This document shows positions 60,413 through 64,000 of a stretch of 64,000 nt of DNA, piece after piece. Location of the stretch: contig JAQIJC010000001.1 of NCBI GenBank assembly GCA_036946405.1, positions 2,053,001-2,117,000 on the forward strand, in the 5' to 3' direction. This DNA is from Sphingomonas phyllosphaerae. Lineage in GTDB: Bacteria; Pseudomonadota; Alphaproteobacteria; Sphingomonadales; Sphingomonadaceae. The notes under the pieces are model-generated. The model was not told where the DNA came from and ran no database searches. It worked only from the letters and a program-made list of their open reading frames with translations. A program made the position numbers and the translations under genes. Within the stretch, counting starts at the first letter, position 1; every line of letters begins with the position of its first letter.

Positions 60413-61908
60413 AGCGGGTCGTCATCGTCGGGGGCGGCACGGCCGGGTGGATGACCGCCGCGGTCCTCGCACGATTGACCGATGCGGGCATGTCGGTGAC
60501 GTTGGTCGAGTCTGAAGAGATCGGAACGGTCGGCGTCGGCGAGGCGACGATCCCGTCGCTTCACGATTTCAATCAACGACTTGGCATCGACGAAGATGCG
60601 TTCGTGCGCGCAACGAGCGCGACGTTCAAGCTGGGGATCGAGTTCGTCGACTGGCGGCGCCTCGGCGAACGCTACCTCCACCCGTTCGGCACGTTCGGCC
60701 GCGACGTGCAGGGGGTGAAGTTCCACCAGCTCTGGGCGCGCGCGCAGCGCGACGGCGACGCGGCGGGGGCGCTGGAGGATTATTGCCTGACCGCGGTCGC
60801 GGCGCGGAAGGCGCGCTTCACGCGACCGTCGCGCGATCCGGCGGCGGTGCTGTCGTCGTTGCGCTATGCCTTTCATTTCGATGCCGGATTGTACGCCGCG
60901 TTCCTGCGCGAGCGCGCGGTCGGCGAGGGCGTGACGCGCGTCGAAGGACGGATCGGCACGGTCGAACTGGCCTCGGAGAGCGGCGACATCGCGGCGGTGG
61001 TGCTGGCGGACGGGCGACGGATCGCGGGCGATTTCTTCGTCGATTGCAGCGGCTTCCGCTCGCTGCTGCTCGGCGAGGCGCTGGGCGTGCCGTTCGTGAG
61101 CTGGCAGCATTGGCTGCCGTGCGACCGCGCGCTGGCGGTGCCGAGCGCCGCCACCGCGCCGCTGCTGCCGTACACCCGCGCGACTGCCGAGCAGGCCGGC
61201 TGGCGCTGGCGAATCCCGCTCCAGCATCGCATCGGCAACGGGCATGTCTACGCGAGCGCGTTCGTCGACGACCAGCAGGCGGCGGACGCGCTGCTCGGCG
61301 GGCTTGATGGCGCGGCGCTGGCCGAGCCGCGCGCGCTGCGCTTCACCGCGGGGGTGCGCGAACGCTTGTGGGAGCGCAATTGCGTCGCGATCGGGCTGGC
61401 GGGCGGGTTCCTCGAGCCGCTCGAGTCGACCAGCATCCATCTGATCCAGTCGGGGATCGCGCGGCTGATGAGCCTGTTTCCCGGCGACGCGCGCGCCGTG
61501 GTCGAGCGCGACACCTACAACCGGCTGCTCGACACCGAATATCGCCAGATCCGCGACTTCATCATCCTCCACTACCACGCGACCGAGCGCGACGACTCAC
61601 CGTTCTGGCAGCATTGTCGCACGATGACGCCGCCCGACACGCTCGCCGGGAAACTGGCGCTGTGGCGCGCGCGCGGGCGGGTGTTGCCCGAGCCGGGTGA
61701 ATTGTTCACCGACGACAGCTGGGTGGCGGTGCTCGCGGGTCAGGATGCCGCGCCCAAGGCGCTCGATCCGCTGCTCGCCGCCTTGCCGCGGGCGATGGCG
61801 GGACGCTTCCTCACCCATTTGCGCGGCGTGATCGCGCAGACCGCCGCGGCGATGCCAGATCACGCCGCGTTCATCGCGCGGCATTGCGCGAGCGCGCACG
61901 GGAGATGA
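60409..61908 (+). CDS. Tryptophan-halogenase-family flavoprotein 2
   Basis: A 499-residue paralogue of the preceding protein. It starts at GTG, overlapping the first stop. The FAD motif is VGGGTAGWMTA, the candidate catalytic Lys is Lys74 in ATFKLGIEF, and the WxWxIP motif is intact as WRWRIP (265-270). AGGFLEPLESTSIHLIQ is conserved. It differs from gene 1 in the Trp motif, so the two may have different roles. Its stop overlaps the GH74 start (ATGA), showing tight coupling to polysaccharide breakdown. Confidence 0.88.
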   Translation: MKRVVIVGGGTAGWMTAAVLARLTDAGMSVTLVESEEIGTVGVGEATIPSLHDFNQRLGIDEDAFVRATSATFKLGIEFVDWRRLGERYLHPFGTFGRDVQGVKFHQLWARAQRDGDAAGALEDYCLTAVAARKARFTRPSRDPAAVLSSLRYAFHFDAGLYAAFLRERAVGEGVTRVEGRIGTVELASESGDIAAVVLADGRRIAGDFFVDCSGFRSLLLGEALGVPFVSWQHWLPCDRALAVPSAATAPLLPYTRATAEQAGWRWRIPLQHRIGNGHVYASAFVDDQQAADALLGGLDGAALAEPRALRFTAGVRERLWERNCVAIGLAGGFLEPLESTSIHLIQSGIARLMSLFPGDARAVVERDTYNRLLDTEYRQIRDFIILHYHATERDDSPFWQHCRTMTPPDTLAGKLALWRARGRVLPEPGELFTDDSWVAVLAGQDAAPKALDPLLAALPRAMAGRFLTHLRGVIAQTAAAMPDHAAFIARHCASAHGR

Positions 61909-64000
61909 CGGCGATGCGGCTTCCGATCCTGGTCGCGCTCGCGCTGTTCGGCGCGACCGGCGCGGCCCCGCCGCCGGCGACGCCGTATCGCTGGCAGAAT
62001 GTCGTCGTCGGCGGGGGCGGCTTTGCGCCTGGGATCGTCTTCAGCCCGGTCGAGCGCGGGCTGGCGTATCTGCGCACCGACATGGGGGGCGCGTATCGCT
62101 GGGACGCGCGCAGCCGCCGCTGGCAGCCGTTGCAGGACGACGAGGCGGAGTCGAACTTCATGGGGATCGAGAGCATCGCGCCCGATCCGCACGACCCGAG
62201 CGTCGTCTATCTGGCCGCCGGCATGTCGGCGCGGGGGCCGGCGGCGATCTTTCGTTCCTCTGACCGTGGTGCGCACTGGCGCAAGACGATCGTGCCGTTC
62301 GCGATGGGCGGCAACGAGGACGGACGCGGGCTGGGCGAACGGCTGGCGATCGACCCGCATCGCACGTCGACGCTGATCTTCGGATCACGTCACGACGGAC
62401 TGTGGCGCAGCGACGATGCGGGTGCGCACTGGCAGAAGGTCGCTTCGTTTCCGCTCGCCGGTCTCGGGCGGCCGGATCGGCCGCGCGTGACGCATGGCGG
62501 GCTGTCGTTCGTGCTGTTCGATCCGGCGCAGCGCGGGCGCATCTTCGTCGCCAGCGCCGACCCCGGCGCGCAACACTTGTTCCGCTCCGATGACGGCGGT
62601 TCGCACTGGCAGACGGTGGCGGGCGGTCCGGCGGCGGACCTGTTGCCGGTGAAGGGCGTGATCGATGCGGACGGCGTGCTGACGCTGACCTATTGCGACG
62701 CGATCGGCCCGAACGGGATCACGCGCGGCGCGGTGTGGCGCTTCGACCCGCGCAGCGGCGCGTGGCAGGATGTCACCCCGTTGAAGGGCGCGGCGGTGGT
62801 GCCCGGCGGCTATATGGGCGTCGCGGTCGCCGCGCGTGATCCGCGCGTCATCGCGGTGGCGACGGTCAATCGCTATCGCCTCGGCGACACGGTGTGGCGG
62901 TCGGAAGATGGCGGGCGGACATGGCGCGAGCTGGCGCGCGACAGCGTCCGCGATGTGTCCGCCACGCCGTTCCTCGATTTCGACGGCAAGGCGGATTTCG
63001 GACATTGGATCGCCGGGCTGGCGATCGATCCGTTCGATGCCGGCCATGCCGCCTATGTCACCGGCGCGACCGTCTATGCCACCGACGACTTCGCCGCGTC
63101 GCACGCGATGCGCTGGGCACCGTGGACGCGCGACATCGAGCAGACCGCGATCATCACTTTGGTCAGCCCGACCGGTGGCGCGCCTTTGGTGTCGGGGTTC
63201 GGCGACCTCGGCGGCTTCCGGCATGACGATCTGACGCGCTCACCGTCGCACGTGCACCGCAACCCGATGCTGACCAACACCAATTCGCTCGATTACGCCG
63301 GCATCGCGCCGCAGGTGATGGTGCGCAGCGGCAACACGCACAAGCCGGTCGTTCCCGACACGTCGCTGGCGTGGTCGGCGGACGGCGGCACGACGTGGCA
63401 ACCATTGCGCGTCCCGGTGCAGCGCGGTGAGGACGGGACACCGTCGCGCGCGCAGACCGGCAGCGCGGCGATCACGGTTTCCGCCGATGGCGCGACCTTC
63501 GTGGTCGAGACCGAACAGCCGTTGCTGACGCGCGATCGCGGACGGAGCTGGCACCCGGTCGAGGGCTTGCCGACGCGAACGCGGGTCACCGCCGACAAAG
63601 CGGACGCTCGCCGCTTCTACGCGGTGGATGCGGAGGCTGGGCGGGTGTTGCGCAGCGATGACGGCGGTGCGCGCTTCCATGCGGCCGCCGGCCTGGGGCT
63701 GCCCGCCGACCTTTCGGGAGCACGCGCGGTCGGGCGCGAGGCTGCCAATCCGCTGGTCGCGGTGCCGGGACGCGCCGGGGCGTTGTGGCTGCTGGTCGGC
63801 GGCGACCTCTATCGATCCGCGGACTTCGGTGAGCATTGGGTACGCGCGACCAACGGCATCACGATCGCGCGTTATGGAGTCGGCAAGGCGGCGACGGGCG
63901 CGCCATGGCCAGCGCTCTACGCGATCGGGTCGATCGCGGATGCACGCGGCATCTATCGCTCGATCGACGGCGGGGCGCGCTGGACGCGCATCAACGACGC
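61905..64000 (+). CDS. GH74 xyloglucanase-like protein (3' end beyond window)
   Basis: An open frame of at least 698 codons that runs off the right edge without a stop. The N-terminus MRLPILVALALFGATGAAP is a signal peptide. YRWQNVVVGGGGFAPGIVF and LRTDMGGAYRWD match the GH74 opening, with candidate catalytic Asp59. FGDLGGFRHDDL (Asp434) matches the second catalytic region. GERLAIDPHR, GSRHDGLWRSDD and many SDDGG-x-HW (BNR/Asp-box) repeats build a double beta-propeller. IYRSIDGGARWTRIND at the edge is near the family C-terminus, so perhaps some tens of residues are missing. GH74 enzymes cleave xyloglucan. ATG 61905 overlaps the halogenase stop. Confidence 0.88.
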   Translation, partial: MTAMRLPILVALALFGATGAAPPPATPYRWQNVVVGGGGFAPGIVFSPVERGLAYLRTDMGGAYRWDARSRRWQPLQDDEAESNFMGIESIAPDPHDPSVVYLAAGMSARGPAAIFRSSDRGAHWRKTIVPFAMGGNEDGRGLGERLAIDPHRTSTLIFGSRHDGLWRSDDAGAHWQKVASFPLAGLGRPDRPRVTHGGLSFVLFDPAQRGRIFVASADPGAQHLFRSDDGGSHWQTVAGGPAADLLPVKGVIDADGVLTLTYCDAIGPNGITRGAVWRFDPRSGAWQDVTPLKGAAVVPGGYMGVAVAARDPRVIAVATVNRYRLGDTVWRSEDGGRTWRELARDSVRDVSATPFLDFDGKADFGHWIAGLAIDPFDAGHAAYVTGATVYATDDFAASHAMRWAPWTRDIEQTAIITLVSPTGGAPLVSGFGDLGGFRHDDLTRSPSHVHRNPMLTNTNSLDYAGIAPQVMVRSGNTHKPVVPDTSLAWSADGGTTWQPLRVPVQRGEDGTPSRAQTGSAAITVSADGATFVVETEQPLLTRDRGRSWHPVEGLPTRTRVTADKADARRFYAVDAEAGRVLRSDDGGARFHAAAGLGLPADLSGARAVGREAANPLVAVPGRAGALWLLVGGDLYRSADFGEHWVRATNGITIARYGVGKAATGAPWPALYAIGSIADARGIYRSIDGGARWTRIND

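Noticed and set aside
58880..61908. A tryptophan-halogenating natural-product cluster
   Set aside because: There are no NRPS, PKS or other biosynthetic genes; the neighbours are a TonB receptor and glycoside hydrolases, so a sugar locus fits better.

Overview
The window is GC-rich DNA (many long spurious open frames antisense to the genes) from an alphaproteobacterium, most likely Sphingomonas or a close sphingomonad. I infer this from CcrM with a GANTC-dense promoter, the three-subunit transhydrogenase genes next to an aa3-oxidase subunit IV gene, three large TonB-dependent receptors, tryptophan-halogenase-like genes beside a sugar-uptake receptor, and many dispersed palindromes of the kind common in sphingomonads. 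No database search was possible; names rest on recognised motifs, lengths and gene order.

Layout: 1-2970 housekeeping (partial ORF, ferredoxin-NADP reductase, DUF1272, thiD, rnhB). 2969-4288 the GANTC-rich control region and ccrM. 4289-6623 a palindrome-rich spacer, folP, a bestrophin. 6666-8093 an NtrC-type regulator with degenerate key motifs. 8230-12901 a run with cytochrome oxidase subunit IV, pntAA, a small exported protein, pntAB, pntB and a MarR-like protein. 12907-12982 tRNA-Val(TAC). 13239-15139 a XpaC-like/TelA pair; 15318-17138 typA; then a hydrolase, an exported protein and a HAD phosphatase. 20342-27894 a TonB receptor, a Tyr-rich glycine-zipper protein, DUF3297, ABC-F, an AI-2E-family membrane protein and TrhO. 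TrhO is the third gene of a LytS-type kinase/LytTR regulator operon that ends at 29842. 29937-33338 a large Oar-like TonB receptor. 33511-37641 a NatA/NatB-type ABC pair and an NdvA-like exporter. 38139-41264 a type I secretion adaptor and ATPase. 41509-43749 a putative Fur box and a DUF3649-PepSY-DUF3325 iron-uptake-type operon. 43917-45671 a blue-light (LOV) hybrid kinase. 45751-53843 3-hydroxyacyl-CoA dehydrogenase, a DUF1176 tandem, S10 and M28 peptidases, agmatine deiminase. 54091-64000 a carbohydrate-utilisation locus: Tat-exported GH27, a TonB receptor, two flavin halogenase-like proteins and a GH74 xyloglucanase-like gene cut by the window edge.

Almost every spacer longer than about 120 bp contains palindromic repeats of several families. 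One repeat, present twice at 37904-38072 and 50643-50812, has perfect or near-perfect terminal inverted repeats flanked by TA and looks like an IS630/mariner-type miniature transposable element. The observations I rate highest are the eight GANTC sites before ccrM, this MITE pair, the glycan locus with two diverged halogenase-like genes, and the NtrC-type regulator lacking both the phospho-acceptor Asp and the Thr of GAFTGA. I saw no CRISPR array, prophage, intact insertion sequence or rRNA gene.
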